This document shows positions 23,199-32,172 of a stretch of DNA of 64,000 nucleotides, piece after piece. A model generated the notes under the pieces. The model was given only the letters and a program-made list of their open reading frames with translations. It was not told where the DNA came from and did no database searches. A program made the position numbers and the translations under genes. This stretch comes from Flexivirga caeni (GTDB lineage Bacteria > Actinomycetota > Actinomycetes > Actinomycetales > Dermatophilaceae): NCBI RefSeq assembly GCF_003724155.1, contig NZ_RJJQ01000015.1, forward strand, positions 1 through 64,000, written 5' to 3'. How positions within the stretch are numbered: position 1 is the stretch's first letter; each line of letters opens with the position of its first letter.

Positions 23199-23315
23199 AG
23201 CGCCCAGCTTAGGTGTCCCTGCCTGGCGAAAGTCCGCGTGTCCACGCGTGGCGCGCCCGTTCTCGGGCAGCGCGGCGGCATAGACAGGCACAAGGTCACG
23301 TCGCACAGCCGCGGC

Positions 23316-24140
23316 TCAGGAGCTCTTCGGCGACTTCTTCGCGGTGGTGAGCGGTCTGCACGTGGGCGTCGGCGATGGCGTCGGCTTCGGCGTCGCCTGC
23401 GCGGCCGGCACGATGGCGCTGTCGGTCCACTTGCTGCCGATCACGATGTCGACGGTGGCGTTCGAGCGGCCGTCCTGCACCATCTGAACATCGTGGAACT
23501 GCAACGCAACTCGCTGCGCTGCCGGCGCGCCCTGCTCGCCATACCGGATGATGACCGCGTGGTCGGGATAGAAGTCGCTGGTGTTGCCGACCTGGGCGAC
23601 GTGGAAGCCGCGCTTGCGCATGTCTGCGGCGACGTCGGTCGCCGTACCGGGTATGACGAAGGCGTTCAGTACGTTGACGGTGATCTTCGACGGCGGTGGC
23701 GGTGGCACCGGCACGAGCGCGAACTTCTGGCCGATCACGACGTCCACACTGGGGTTGGTGCGGTTGTCCTCCTCCAGCACCGCGTCCTTCACCTGTTGCG
23801 CGACGGTCAGCGCAATCTGCTTGCCGTTCGGCCCGAACCGGATCTCGGCGTGTGCTGGGGGAGACTCGCCCGACGGATCGTTGCCGGTCGCGATGATGTG
23901 TAGCCCGCGCCACTTCAGCTGATCGGCGACGCTGGCCGCTTGCCCGTTCGTGCCGGTGGCGTTCCAGACGTTGATATAGATCGAACTGAGCGGGATCTTC
24001 ATCGACGGGGCGGCGAGCGCGGCCGAGCAACTGGACGTCGCGGCCGGTGTCGAACCGGAGCCACTGCACGCGGCAAGTGCGGGTATGGCGAGTGCGAGGG
24101 CAACGGTCGTCCCCACCGCGTGCCTGCGGGTCAACCCCAT
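23316..24140 (-). CDS. Lipoprotein with two LytR_C domains
   Basis: The 274-residue product has a signal peptide with lipobox ALAAC. Two LytR_C domains follow in tandem: the first from about YINVWNATGTNGQAASVAD to PSVDVVIG, the second from ITVNVLNAFVIPGTATDVA to ATVDIVIGSKW. A VPPPPPS spacer joins them, and the tail is Pro/Thr-rich. Having two copies without an LCP catalytic domain is unusual. It may act with cell-wall ligases or bind envelope polymers. The single-domain relative at 22275 and the small gene between them form a compact minus-strand group. Confidence 0.78.
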   Translation of the reverse strand: MGLTRRHAVGTTVALALAIPALAACSGSGSTPAATSSCSAALAAPSMKIPLSSIYINVWNATGTNGQAASVADQLKWRGLHIIATGNDPSGESPPAHAEIRFGPNGKQIALTVAQQVKDAVLEEDNRTNPSVDVVIGQKFALVPVPPPPPSKITVNVLNAFVIPGTATDVAADMRKRGFHVAQVGNTSDFYPDHAVIIRYGEQGAPAAQRVALQFHDVQMVQDGRSNATVDIVIGSKWTDSAIVPAAQATPKPTPSPTPTCRPLTTAKKSPKSS

Positions 24141-24275
24141 CCTGCCACCCTGTGTGCCCCGAGAAGAATGTCTGTCACCAGACAGTATGAGTGGTCGGGC
24201 AGGGGAACCCCTGTACCCGGGGTCACGCGTCGGTCACGGTCCGGTTACTGCTCGCCGGGACGGCGATTCGCCGGG

Positions 24276-25007
24276 TCAGCCGGCCGGTTTGGTCGCGGTG
24301 ACCACGCTGGTCGCCTGCCACGGACCGCCGAACCAGAAGCCGGGGCCGAGTCCGCGAACCGTCACCTCGGCGGCCCCGACACTGCGCAGGTGGTTGGCAT
24401 ACCGGCGGACGGTCCGTATGTCGGCGACCACCAGGCGCCCCCCGGGCCGCAGCACTCGTAGCGCCTCGTCCAGCACCCGGAAGCGGCCCTCGACGTCCCG
24501 GATGTTGTGGATCGCGAGCGAACTGACCACCACGTCGAAAGTCCCGTCCGGATAGGGCAATTGCGTCATGTCGCCGGTGTCGAGGTCGACCCGGTCGGCG
24601 ACGCCCAGCGCGACGGCGTTGGCGCGCGTGACGTCGGGGCTGTTGCCGCTCTGATCCTGGGAGCGCCACAGGTCCAGCCCATGCGCGTGGCCGGTGGTCA
24701 GCCGGCCGGCCGCCGCGAGCAGGACGGCGCCACGACCGCAGCCCAGGTCGAGCACCTGCTCGCCGCCGGTCAGGTGCAGGCCGTCCAGCAGCCGGGACCA
24801 TGCGGTGTGCTTGCCGCGCAGCGTCGCGTGCAGATAGCAGATTGCCTGGGCCAGGAAGAAGACGCCGATCAGCGCGACCCACCACACGGCAACGCCGGCC
24901 GCGGCGCCGGCGATGAACACGACGGCGACGATCAGGAAGATGATGGGCACGTATGGCGCGTCGATCCCGTAGCTGGGGCGTCCGCCGGACGATCGAGAGT
25001 CGCTCAT
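24276..25007 (-). CDS. Membrane-anchored SAM methyltransferase
   Basis: The 243-residue protein starts with two membrane helices (VPIIFLIVAVVFIAGAAAGV and AVWWVALIGVFFLAQAICYL). A class I methyltransferase domain follows: motif I VLDLGCGRGAVLL, motif II region VDLDTGDM, and post-motif EALRVLRPGGRLVVADI. The substrate is likely a lipid or membrane compound, but nothing nearby identifies it. The TGA is followed by the gene-poor end of the LytR_C group. Confidence 0.8.
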   Translation of the reverse strand: MSDSRSSGGRPSYGIDAPYVPIIFLIVAVVFIAGAAAGVAVWWVALIGVFFLAQAICYLHATLRGKHTAWSRLLDGLHLTGGEQVLDLGCGRGAVLLAAAGRLTTGHAHGLDLWRSQDQSGNSPDVTRANAVALGVADRVDLDTGDMTQLPYPDGTFDVVVSSLAIHNIRDVEGRFRVLDEALRVLRPGGRLVVADIRTVRRYANHLRSVGAAEVTVRGLGPGFWFGGPWQATSVVTATKPAG

Positions 25008-25063
25008 TCCGGCACGATACTTTATCGGACAGAGTATGTGCTGGAAATCGCCGCACGCCGCAG

Positions 25064-25462
25064 TCAGTCAGCGGCCGCGATCACCGCGCGCAACGCGCGC
25101 ACATGCCCGTCGAAGGCTGCTCGCCCGGCCGGAGTCGCGTGGTAATACGTCGTCCGGCGGCGACCGGTCCAGGTCTCCTCGGTGTCCACGAAACCGGCGG
25201 CGACCAGCGTCTTCAGGTGGACGTTCAGATTTCCGTCGGTCAGGTGCAGCACTTTGCGCAGCGCGGTGAAGCTCATCGCTCCGCCGTCCGGCACCGCCTG
25301 GAGTGCGGCCTGCAGTCGCAACCGGGTCGGATCGGTCAGCACCGGATCGAAGGGCCGGCGCAGGTCCTCGGCGAGCCGGGCGAGCACCTGTTCGGCGTCC
25401 TGCGGCCCGGTGTGATCGGCGGGCGCCGGCTGTTCGGGTGAAGGGCGGCGCCGCGTCGTCAT
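25064..25462 (-). CDS. Winged-helix regulator
   Basis: The 132-residue protein has a winged helix-turn-helix: DPTRLRLQAALQAV, SFTALRKVLHLTDGNLNVHL, and a wing TEETWTGRRRTTYYHATPAG. This is the transcriptional-regulator type that controls a neighbouring small membrane protein in many actinobacteria. It begins at ATG 25462, overlapping the stop of the upstream membrane gene (ATGA). Metal ligands of the ArsR family are not visible. Confidence 0.8.
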   Translation of the reverse strand: MTTRRRPSPEQPAPADHTGPQDAEQVLARLAEDLRRPFDPVLTDPTRLRLQAALQAVPDGGAMSFTALRKVLHLTDGNLNVHLKTLVAAGFVDTEETWTGRRRTTYYHATPAGRAAFDGHVRALRAVIAAAD

Positions 25463-26019
25463 ACCCGCTCCCGCAGGCGGGCCAGGCCGGTGACCGCCAT
25501 CGCGAGCCCGCCCAGCACTCTCACCAGCAGGACGACCCAGTCGTCCAGCAGGACGCGCCCGGCGGCGGCGATCAGCAGGATCGCGCCACCGGCGACGGCG
25601 AGCGGCGGATCGGGCGCGGCGATGCCGAAGAGCAACATGCCTAGGGCCCACACGGCGGCGGGGATGATCAGCGGGCCCGCACGGTCGGTGGGTGCCGCGA
25701 TGACCACGAACAGCGCCGAACTAACCAGCAGCGCCGACCAGCCCGCCATGATCCGGCGTTCCCTGCCGGTGCGAACCGTTCGGCTGCGGATGCCCCAGGT
25801 CGCGGCCACCGCGACGGCGCAGCCCGCGAGCGCGACCGTCACACCGGCGGTCCCGCGCACCAGCTGCAGCGCCAGGCCGCCCACCAGCCAGGCGCACCCC
25901 CACGCGATCAGCGGGCGGTTGAGGTTGGCGGTCGCTACCAAACGTCTGGAGCGGTCGGTGACCGGGTCCAGCGCGGCGAGGGACCTGGCCGCCTCGTCCG
26001 GGGTGAGCTGCTCGTCCAC
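25459..26019 (-). CDS. Multi-pass membrane protein of unknown function
   Basis: The 186-residue product has a soluble N-terminus (about 35 residues), then about five hydrophobic helices from residue 36 to 178. No enzymatic motif is seen. It overlaps the start of the winged-helix gene by 4 bases, a common regulator-plus-membrane-protein pair. Confidence 0.65.
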   Translation of the reverse strand: MDEQLTPDEAARSLAALDPVTDRSRRLVATANLNRPLIAWGCAWLVGGLALQLVRGTAGVTVALAGCAVAVAATWGIRSRTVRTGRERRIMAGWSALLVSSALFVVIAAPTDRAGPLIIPAAVWALGMLLFGIAAPDPPLAVAGGAILLIAAAGRVLLDDWVVLLVRVLGGLAMAVTGLARLRERV

Positions 26020-26399
26020 CTGTCCACTATCCCGTACGGGGCGGTGTCCGTGTCAGTGTCGGTGTGAGCGCTCCAGTTGTTCACACCCACGTTGCAGCGG
26101 GTTGTCACGTGAGCGATCGAAGACCTACATGGACTGTGTTTGGTCCATCTACGGTGGCACGTGCGGTACGCCGACCCTGCCGCTATGCAGATCGCGCGGT
26201 AGAGCGCGCGTTCTGCCGAGCAGGGGAGGCGTCCGATAGCAAACGGCACCACTCGAAAGTCGTGGGTGGCGCCGTTGGCATCTGGCGGAGGATAGGGGAA
26301 CCGTCGTCGCTGCGCTCCTCCTCCCGAATCGAGCGCCTCGGAGACAACGCAGGGAGGGGCCGCCCAAAAAAACCGTGGGCGGTCCCTCCCTGCGTGTTG
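26020..26399. other. Gene-free stretch with a partial tRNA copy
   Basis: No supported gene is present. The 17-base word TGGCGGAGGATAGGGGA at 26283-26299 is an exact copy of the 3' end of tRNA-Ser(GGA) at 26400-26416. A hairpin, AACGGCACCAC/GTGGCGCCGTT, lies near 26242-26276. The stretch also lacks GTATGNC, as do the next several hundred bases. A past integration or duplication at the tRNA end is plausible. Confidence 0.5.
26347..26395 (-). terminator. Terminator of tRNA-Ser(GGA)
   Basis: A 20-bp stem with one G-T pair (26347-26366 with 26376-26395) closes around an A-rich loop. It lies 5 bases beyond the CCA end of the tRNA. Confidence 0.8.
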
Positions 26400-26487
26400 T
26401 GGCGGAGGATAGGGGATTCGAACCCCTGAGAGCTTTCACTCAACACGCTTTCCAAGCGTGCGCACTAGGCCACTATGCGAATCCTCC
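26400..26487 (-). tRNA. tRNA-Ser (anticodon GGA)
   Basis: The 88-base gene has the acceptor stem GGAGGAU/AUCCUCC, the anticodon loop CUUGGAAAG with GGA, and a long variable arm. The T arm is CAGGGGUUCGAAUCCCCU. The discriminator is G and CCA is encoded (26400-26402). It reads UCC and UCU serine codons. Confidence 0.95.
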
Positions 26488-26587
26488 GCGCAGGAGAATA
26501 CCCGCTCGCGGCCCGGACACCGAATCGGCTGCTGCGGTCTCGCCTCGATTGCGTGACCGCAGGCCTGGTGTTCTACAGTGGGCGCCG

Positions 26588-26676
26588 GGCCCCTCGTGTG
26601 GTGGTACCTTTCCGAACTCCCCCAGGGCAGGAATGCAGCAAGGGTAGGAGAGCTCTTCCAGGTGCGCGAGGGGTTC
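26588..26676 (+). ncRNA. ffs: Signal recognition particle RNA (small bacterial type)
   Basis: The segment has the closing stem CCCCTCG/CGAGGGG (26590-26596 and 26667-26673). It has the conserved apical hairpin CAGGGCAGGAATGCAGCAAGGGTA (written here only to mark the GGAA loop and the AGCA asymmetric loop) near 26632-26655. It is the RNA of the SRP that binds Ffh and targets membrane proteins. Its position just upstream of the dnaX-recR region is common. Confidence 0.85.
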
Positions 26677-26683
26677 TTTCATC

Positions 26684-26795
26684 CCCACGAAGTTCTCCCC
26701 CGCTTCGCTCCTCCGATACTTCGCGGGGACCCCGGGTGAGAGCGCCCACGAAGTTCTCCCCCGCTTCGCTCCTCCGATACTTCGCGGGGACCCCG
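26684..26795. repeat. Two exact 51-base tandem copies after the SRP RNA gene
   Basis: The 51 bases at 26684-26734 recur without change at 26745-26795 (period 61). The unit runs from CCCACGAAGTTCTCCCCCGC to GCGGGGACCCCG, and its CCCCGC and GCGGGG ends can pair. The middle (TTCGCTCCTCCGATACTTC) resembles the repeat in dnaX. The recent duplication sits between ffs and the convergent membrane gene. Confidence 0.85.
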
Positions 26796-26810
26796 CGTGA
26801 GGGCGCGCGC

Positions 26811-28448
26811 TCAGCCAGTCCCGCTGGGGGTCGCCGCGGGGGACTTGCCCGGCGTGACACAGCCCGGCGCCTGGGAGCGCACCGGAGCGAAATCGCTGGA
26901 CAACCGGACGGTTTCGGTCACCGGGACGGTCACCTGCAGCCACCCCTTGTTGTTCACGATGCACGCCAGCAGCGGCTTGTCGGTGACCGGGTTGCTGGCC
27001 CCGACATACGCCGAGTAGCGCACCTTGAGTTGGATCGTGCGGCCGGCGACCGCCTTGAGTTCCACGCCATGCGAGTCGATGCCGATGACCGTGGCGCCGG
27101 TCGCCAGCGGCGCCGGGTTGACGACGCGGAAGAGGCGCCAGTCGGAATTGCTCCAGGTCAGCTGCAGGTAGGGCAGGCCGCCAAGCACGAGTTCCGCCTC
27201 AGCGGTGGAGGCGTAGTCGAGCGGCGCCTTCGGCACCGCGACCCAGCCGACCGCGAGGGAGTCCAGCCACTGCCGGTAGCTGACCGGGTTGAGTGCGTGC
27301 GGCTGATAGAAGATCGGGTTGTCTGCCTGGTCGGCCTGGCGATCCCAGCCGCGGGCGAGCGAAAACTTCGTCAGGTATGCCGAACCCCAGTGGTTCTTGG
27401 TGTCGACGACCTCGATCCGCCGGCCGATCACCGCTCTGCCGAGCCTCCGCTGGTCGGCCTGCAGCGCGTTCGCGAGCGGCTTGTAGAACGTGTAGTTGCT
27501 CGACGGCTGGTGCGCCAGCAGCAACTGGTTGGCCAGGTCGCTCACCGGCCAGATCGCCACGATCAGCGCGCACACCCAGATCAGTGACTTGCGGACCTCG
27601 GCATACGCGACGATGACCGGCACCGCGGCGAGCCACGCGAGCCGGGTCGCGTTGGTGCCGATGGCGAGCGGCACGATCAGCAGCGGGATGAACGAGATTG
27701 CCAGCATCGCCGCAGTCGCCCGGATCAGCTTGTTGTGGCATGCACCGAAGACGACGACACAGGACAGCATCGCGGGCGCCGCGTCGCTGATCGGGAAGGG
27801 CATCGTGCCGGTGCCGGGGAACAAGATTGACATACCGATGCCGAAGATCACCAGGGAAATCGCGAGCAGCGTTGCGACCCGGCGCCTTTCGGGGCGCAGC
27901 ACCGCCACGACCAGTGCGATCAGGCCGAGGAAGAACCCCGCGAGCGGGGATCCCAGGAAGGACAGCAGACCGAGCAGGATCGCGGTCTTCTCCCGGTGGT
28001 GGCGCAGCGCGACGAGCGCCCAGATGCCGATCGCCGCGCCAGCCGTGAACGTTACGCGACCGCCCAGCAGATCGGCGGCCTGCGCAAGGGTGATCGCGAC
28101 CGCGCCCGCTCGGGGCCGCGGGGCGTCGGCGACGAGGAGCGCCCCGCCATACGCGCTGACGACCACGGCCAGCACGCCGGTCAGCCGGATGCCCAGCGTC
28201 GCCATCGAAAACGGAACGATCGCACTGTAGTTGGGCAGCGTGATGCCGCCGAACCAGCCGCCCCACCAGACGGGGGCGCCGCCGACCCGGGCGACGTCCG
28301 CGCGCGCGACCTGCGCCGCCAAGTCCGGGACCTGCGGGGTCCACAGGACATAGACGAGTGCGAAGGCGATCGCGCAGGTCATTGCCAACGCGGTCGGCGT
28401 GCGTAGCCGACGCGACGACAGCATGACTGCCACGCTACCTTCCGTCAC
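26811..28448 (-). CDS. Large polytopic membrane protein of unknown function
   Basis: The 545-residue protein has about ten hydrophobic helices over residues 20-315, then a roughly 230-residue C-terminal domain probably outside the cell (NHWGSAYLTKFSLARGWDR, VNPAPLATGATVIGIDSHGV). The layout recalls GT-C glycosyltransferases and related envelope proteins, but I see no diagnostic catalytic motif, so no function is assigned. Conserved-looking motifs are PVWWGGWFGGITLPNYS and the charged loop RHHREK. The start could instead be the ATG at 28424. It is convergent with the SRP RNA gene and divergent from dnaX. Confidence 0.6.
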   Translation of the reverse strand: MTEGSVAVMLSSRRLRTPTALAMTCAIAFALVYVLWTPQVPDLAAQVARADVARVGGAPVWWGGWFGGITLPNYSAIVPFSMATLGIRLTGVLAVVVSAYGGALLVADAPRPRAGAVAITLAQAADLLGGRVTFTAGAAIGIWALVALRHHREKTAILLGLLSFLGSPLAGFFLGLIALVVAVLRPERRRVATLLAISLVIFGIGMSILFPGTGTMPFPISDAAPAMLSCVVVFGACHNKLIRATAAMLAISFIPLLIVPLAIGTNATRLAWLAAVPVIVAYAEVRKSLIWVCALIVAIWPVSDLANQLLLAHQPSSNYTFYKPLANALQADQRRLGRAVIGRRIEVVDTKNHWGSAYLTKFSLARGWDRQADQADNPIFYQPHALNPVSYRQWLDSLAVGWVAVPKAPLDYASTAEAELVLGGLPYLQLTWSNSDWRLFRVVNPAPLATGATVIGIDSHGVELKAVAGRTIQLKVRYSAYVGASNPVTDKPLLACIVNNKGWLQVTVPVTETVRLSSDFAPVRSQAPGCVTPGKSPAATPSGTG

Positions 28449-28630
28449 GGTTGACGACCCCTTGTCCAGCCCCTGAAGTCACGCCCGCCGGCGTCTGGTC
28501 GGCTCGGCCCGGTGGCTCCGGTCATCGTCGCACTCCTCGCTGACAGCGTGCGCAGGTATGGCGGGACGTTTCGCACAGGTCCGGACGGAGCACGCACCCG
28601 GTGTGGGCGGAGGAGAATAGAGTCAGGTGC

Positions 28631-30739
28631 GTGACGACCGCGCTCTACCGCCGCTACCGGCCCGACACCTTCGCCGACATGATCGGGCAGGAGCACGTGA
28701 CCGAGCCGCTCATGCAGGCGCTGCGCACCGGGCGCGTCAACCACGCCTACCTCTTCAGCGGACCGCGCGGCTGCGGCAAGACCACCTCTGCCCGCATTCT
28801 GGCCCGGTGCCTCAACTGTGCGCAGGGCCCGACACCGACGCCGTGCGGAGAGTGCGAGTCTTGCGTCGCGCTGGCTCGGGGCGGGTCCGGCACCGTCGAC
28901 GTGATCGAGATCGACGCCGCGAGTCACGGTGGTGTCGACGACGCGCGTGATCTGCGCGAGCGGGCGTCATACGGGCCGGCGCAGTCGCGCTACAAGATCT
29001 ACATCATCGACGAGGCGCACATGGTGACGCCGCAGGGCTTCAACGCGCTGCTGAAGATCGTCGAGGAGCCGCCGGAGCACGTGAAATTCGTCTTCGCGAC
29101 GACCGAGCCGGAGAAGGTCATCGGCACCATCCGGTCACGGACCCACCACTACCCGTTCCGGCTGGTGCCGCCCGCGCGGCTGACCGACTACCTGCAGCAC
29201 TTGTGCGATGCCGAAGGTGTTGCGGTCGAGCCAGGGGTGCTGTCGTTCGTGACGCGCGCCGGCGCAGGGTCGGTGCGTGACTCCTTGTCGGTGCTCGACC
29301 AGCTGATCGCCGGGTCGGGCGAGGCGGGTCTGACGTATGCCGAGGCGGCTGCGCTGCTCGGCTTCACCGACGGGGAACTGCTCGATGCGACCGTCGACGC
29401 GCTCGGCGCTCGCGACAGCGGCGCGGTCTTCCGCCAGATCGACAAAGTGGTCGAATCCGGCCACGACCCCAGAAGATTCATCGAGGATCTGCTGGAGCGG
29501 CTGCGCGACCTGATCGTCGTCGCAGCGGTGCCCGACGGTGCTGCGCAGGTGCTGCGCGGCGTCCCCGAGGACCAGCTGGAGCGGATGCGTCAGCAGGCCG
29601 CGTCGTTCGGTCCGGGGGAGTTGTCCCGTGCCGCCGACATCGTCAACACCGGTCTCTCGGAGATGACTGGTGCCACCGGTCCGCGATTGCAGCTCGAGCT
29701 CATCTGCGCGCGGGTGCTGCTGCCTGCGGTGTCCGGGGAGGAAGGGTATGCCGCCCGCCTCGACCGGCTCGAGCGCCGGATGGACATCGGTGGTGGTGGG
29801 CGGATAGCGGCGGAGCCGAACCGTGCGGCGACGACAGGTCCGGCACCGACGCGGGAGCCGAACTGTGCGCCGACGACCGGCCCGGCGCCGCAGCCCGTCC
29901 AGGCTGCCGACGTGCCGGCTCCTGCTGCGCCGGTCCGGGACGAGCCGACAATCGCTGGTCGAGTAGCGGAGGAGCGTAGCGGGGGAGCGTATCGAGACCA
30001 GGCATCCCGAGACCAGGCACCCGCCGGGACCGTGACGACCGACGCCGTACGCCGCGCCTGGCCGGATGTGCTCGATCGCATTGCGCGCGCCAAGCGAGTG
30101 ACCTGGGCGCTGTTGAGTCAGCACGCGCACGTGGCCGACTTCGACGGGGAGACGCTGGTCCTCGGCACGAGCAGTCCGGGCCTGGCGGCGACCGTCGAGC
30201 GCGCGCCGCACCCGGACGTCGTGGCGACCGCGCTGTTCGACGCCCTCGGCATACGGGCCCGGGTGACCGCGCGTGCCGACTCGGCCGCTCCGTCGCCGAG
30301 CCTGCCGGCGGAGCCGGATGATTCACCCGCCCCGCCCGCCCGGCCGACCTCCGAAGCCCCGGACCCCGCGCCCGCGCGTGAGGCACGACCTGCTGCGCCA
30401 CTAAGCGACACCTCACCCCAGCCACCGGCGAAGGCCGCGCCGGCGACTGCACCCCGTCGGGGACGTGCCGCCGAGGCGCTCGCCGAGGCAGGGCTCTCCG
30501 CAGCTTCCGGCGCGGGCGACGGTGGTGGCGGCTGGGGGTCGATCAGCGCACCGCCGCCGGAGTGGGCAACGGCCGAAAACCCTGCGGCGCCAACGTCTTC
30601 CGCGCCCGCCAAGGTCAAGGTGGAGGAAGAAGTCCCCGAGTCGATGGACGACGAGGACGTCGACGACCCGGGCGAGGTCGGGTTGCCGGTGATGCAGGCG
30701 GTGCTCGGCGCCACCGTGATCGACGAGCAGGTGGACTGA
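28631..30739 (+). CDS. dnaX: DNA polymerase III subunit gamma/tau
   Basis: The 702-residue clamp-loader ATPase has Walker A GPRGCGKT (44-51), a four-cysteine zinc knuckle (CLNC...CGECESC), Walker B IIDEAHM, and the SRC-type arginine RSRTHHYPF. The C-terminal domain is long and Pro/Ala-rich. It loads the beta clamp and holds the polymerase cores together. It starts at GTG 28631. The linker contains an in-frame copy of a dispersed repeat (29957-29999). The stop overlaps the plsC-like gene start (TGATG). Confidence 0.95.
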   Translation: MTTALYRRYRPDTFADMIGQEHVTEPLMQALRTGRVNHAYLFSGPRGCGKTTSARILARCLNCAQGPTPTPCGECESCVALARGGSGTVDVIEIDAASHGGVDDARDLRERASYGPAQSRYKIYIIDEAHMVTPQGFNALLKIVEEPPEHVKFVFATTEPEKVIGTIRSRTHHYPFRLVPPARLTDYLQHLCDAEGVAVEPGVLSFVTRAGAGSVRDSLSVLDQLIAGSGEAGLTYAEAAALLGFTDGELLDATVDALGARDSGAVFRQIDKVVESGHDPRRFIEDLLERLRDLIVVAAVPDGAAQVLRGVPEDQLERMRQQAASFGPGELSRAADIVNTGLSEMTGATGPRLQLELICARVLLPAVSGEEGYAARLDRLERRMDIGGGGRIAAEPNRAATTGPAPTREPNCAPTTGPAPQPVQAADVPAPAAPVRDEPTIAGRVAEERSGGAYRDQASRDQAPAGTVTTDAVRRAWPDVLDRIARAKRVTWALLSQHAHVADFDGETLVLGTSSPGLAATVERAPHPDVVATALFDALGIRARVTARADSAAPSPSLPAEPDDSPAPPARPTSEAPDPAPAREARPAAPLSDTSPQPPAKAAPATAPRRGRAAEALAEAGLSAASGAGDGGGGWGSISAPPPEWATAENPAAPTSSAPAKVKVEEEVPESMDDEDVDDPGEVGLPVMQAVLGATVIDEQVD
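29957..29999. repeat. Dispersed repeat inserted in frame in dnaX
   Basis: The 43-base element runs from GGTCGAGTAGCGGAGGAGCG to GTATCGAGACC and is partly palindromic at its ends. It encodes [14 protein letters not shown] in the unstructured linker of the tau region. Related copies lie near 22222 and 3519. It appears to have entered or drifted into the coding sequence without breaking the frame. Confidence 0.7.
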
Positions 30740-31416
30740 TGGCCGGCGGACCTCTCTATCCGATCTCGCGAATGACCGTGGCGCCGCTCTTACGGGCCGT
30801 ATGGCGCCCGCACGTCGAAGGCCGCGACAACGTGCCGAGGGAGGGCGGTGTGCTGATCGCGAGCAACCACCTGTCATTCGTCGACAGTGTCGTCATCCCG
30901 ATGGTGGCCCCACGCAAGGTGGTCTTCCTCGCGAAAGCGGACTATTTCACCGGCACGGGCCCCAAGGGCGTGGCGACCCGCACCTGGTTCAACGCGATGG
31001 GCATGATCCCGGTCGAACGCGACGATTCCCGTGCGGCGGTCGACTCGCTCGACCAGGCGCTCGGGGTGCTGCGCGACGGCGAGGCGTTCGGCATCTATCC
31101 CGAAGGCACGCGTTCGCGGGATGGCCGGCTCTACCGCGGCCGTGTCGGCGTCGCGCACCTGGCGATGAAGGCCGACGTGCCGGTCGTGCCGGTCGGCATC
31201 ATCGGCACCCCGGCGGTCATGCCGATCGGGTCCAACCGCCCGCGCGTCGCCAAGGTGACCGTCAGGTTCGGCGAGCCGCTGATCTTCGGGGAAGAGTTCG
31301 CGGCGATGCCGGCCGGCAAGGCGCGTCGCCTGGCCACCGACCAGATCATGGACGCCATCGCGGCGCTGTCCGGCCAGGAGCGCGCCTCGTCATACAACGA
31401 ACGCCCGCCGGGCTGA
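30739..31416 (+). CDS. 1-acyl-sn-glycerol-3-phosphate acyltransferase-like
   Basis: The 225-residue protein has the acyltransferase motifs NHLSFVD (HX4D), YPEGTRSRDG and VPVVPVGIIGT. It would transfer an acyl chain to lysophosphatidic acid or a related acceptor at the membrane. It sits between dnaX and recR, where actinobacteria usually have ybaB/ebfC; that gene is not seen. The ATG overlaps the dnaX stop. Confidence 0.85.
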   Translation: MAGGPLYPISRMTVAPLLRAVWRPHVEGRDNVPREGGVLIASNHLSFVDSVVIPMVAPRKVVFLAKADYFTGTGPKGVATRTWFNAMGMIPVERDDSRAAVDSLDQALGVLRDGEAFGIYPEGTRSRDGRLYRGRVGVAHLAMKADVPVVPVGIIGTPAVMPIGSNRPRVAKVTVRFGEPLIFGEEFAAMPAGKARRLATDQIMDAIAALSGQERASSYNERPPG

Positions 31417-31436
31417 CCGGGTGACAGCTCCCGTCC

Positions 31437-31504
31437 TCACTGACGGCGAGTTCGCCCACTGACGGTGAGATTGCACCGTCGCTCGCCGAGGAAGCCGTCA
31501 TTCG
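31437..31504. repeat. Palindromic GACGG/CCGTC element before recR
   Basis: Two tandem left arms (ACTGACGGCGAG and ACTGACGGTGAG) face two inverted arms (CACCGTCGCTCGCCGAG, then GAAGCCGTCATTCGCG). The element is of the same type as 50658-50715 and 3776-3836. It lies between the acyltransferase stop and the recR start. Confidence 0.7.
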
Positions 31505-31572
31505 CGAAAGGGGGAGGGTGCCAGGGTGCGTCGGCGCGGCGCTGTCGGGCCCGGCGATTAGGCTCGACCTTC

Positions 31573-32172
31573 GTGTATGAGGGAGTGGTCCAGGACCTGA
31601 TCGACGAGCTCGGCAAGCTTCCCGGCGTGGGTCCGAAGTCCGCGCAGCGCATCGCGTTCCATCTGCTGCAGGCCGACCCGGCGGACGTGACCCGGCTGAC
31701 CGAGGTGCTGACGACCGTGCGCGAGAAGGTGCGCTTCTGCGAGCGCTGCTTCAACGTCGCCGAGGACACCCTGTGTCGCATCTGCCAGGACCCGCGTCGC
31801 GACGACACGCTGATCTGCGTCGTCGAGGAACCCAAGGACGTGGTCGCGGTCGAGCGGACCCGCGAGTTTCGGGGGCGCTACCACGTGCTCGGCGGGGCGA
31901 TCAGCCCGATCGACGGCATCGGCCCCGACGAGCTGAAGATCACCGAGCTGGTGCGACGGCTGGGTGTCGAGCCGGTCGAGGAGGTCATCCTGGCCACCAA
32001 CCCCAACCTCAACGGTGAAGCGACCGCGACCTATCTGTCGCGACTCATGCGCACGATGGGTCTGCGTGTCACGAGGCTGGCCTCCGGGCTGCCGGTCGGG
32101 GGAGACTTGGAGTATGCCGACGAAGTGACGCTCGGCCGCGCATTCGAAGGACGGAGAGTTGTCGATGCCTGA
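31573..32172 (+). CDS. recR: Recombination mediator RecR
   Basis: The 199-residue protein has the helix-hairpin-helix [20 protein letters not shown], a C4 zinc finger ([16 protein letters not shown]) and a Toprim domain ([28 protein letters not shown]). It loads RecA at gaps with RecO. The GTG at 31573 gives the usual length and avoids the upstream palindrome. Its end overlaps the DUF5063 start. Confidence 0.95.
   Translation: MYEGVVQDLIDELGKLPGVGPKSAQRIAFHLLQADPADVTRLTEVLTTVREKVRFCERCFNVAEDTLCRICQDPRRDDTLICVVEEPKDVVAVERTREFRGRYHVLGGAISPIDGIGPDELKITELVRRLGVEPVEEVILATNPNLNGEATATYLSRLMRTMGLRVTRLASGLPVGGDLEYADEVTLGRAFEGRRVVDA

Noticed and set aside
26020-26280. Small plus- and minus-strand frames before tRNA-Ser(GGA)
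   Set aside because: None has a plausible start, codon bias or any recognisable motif.
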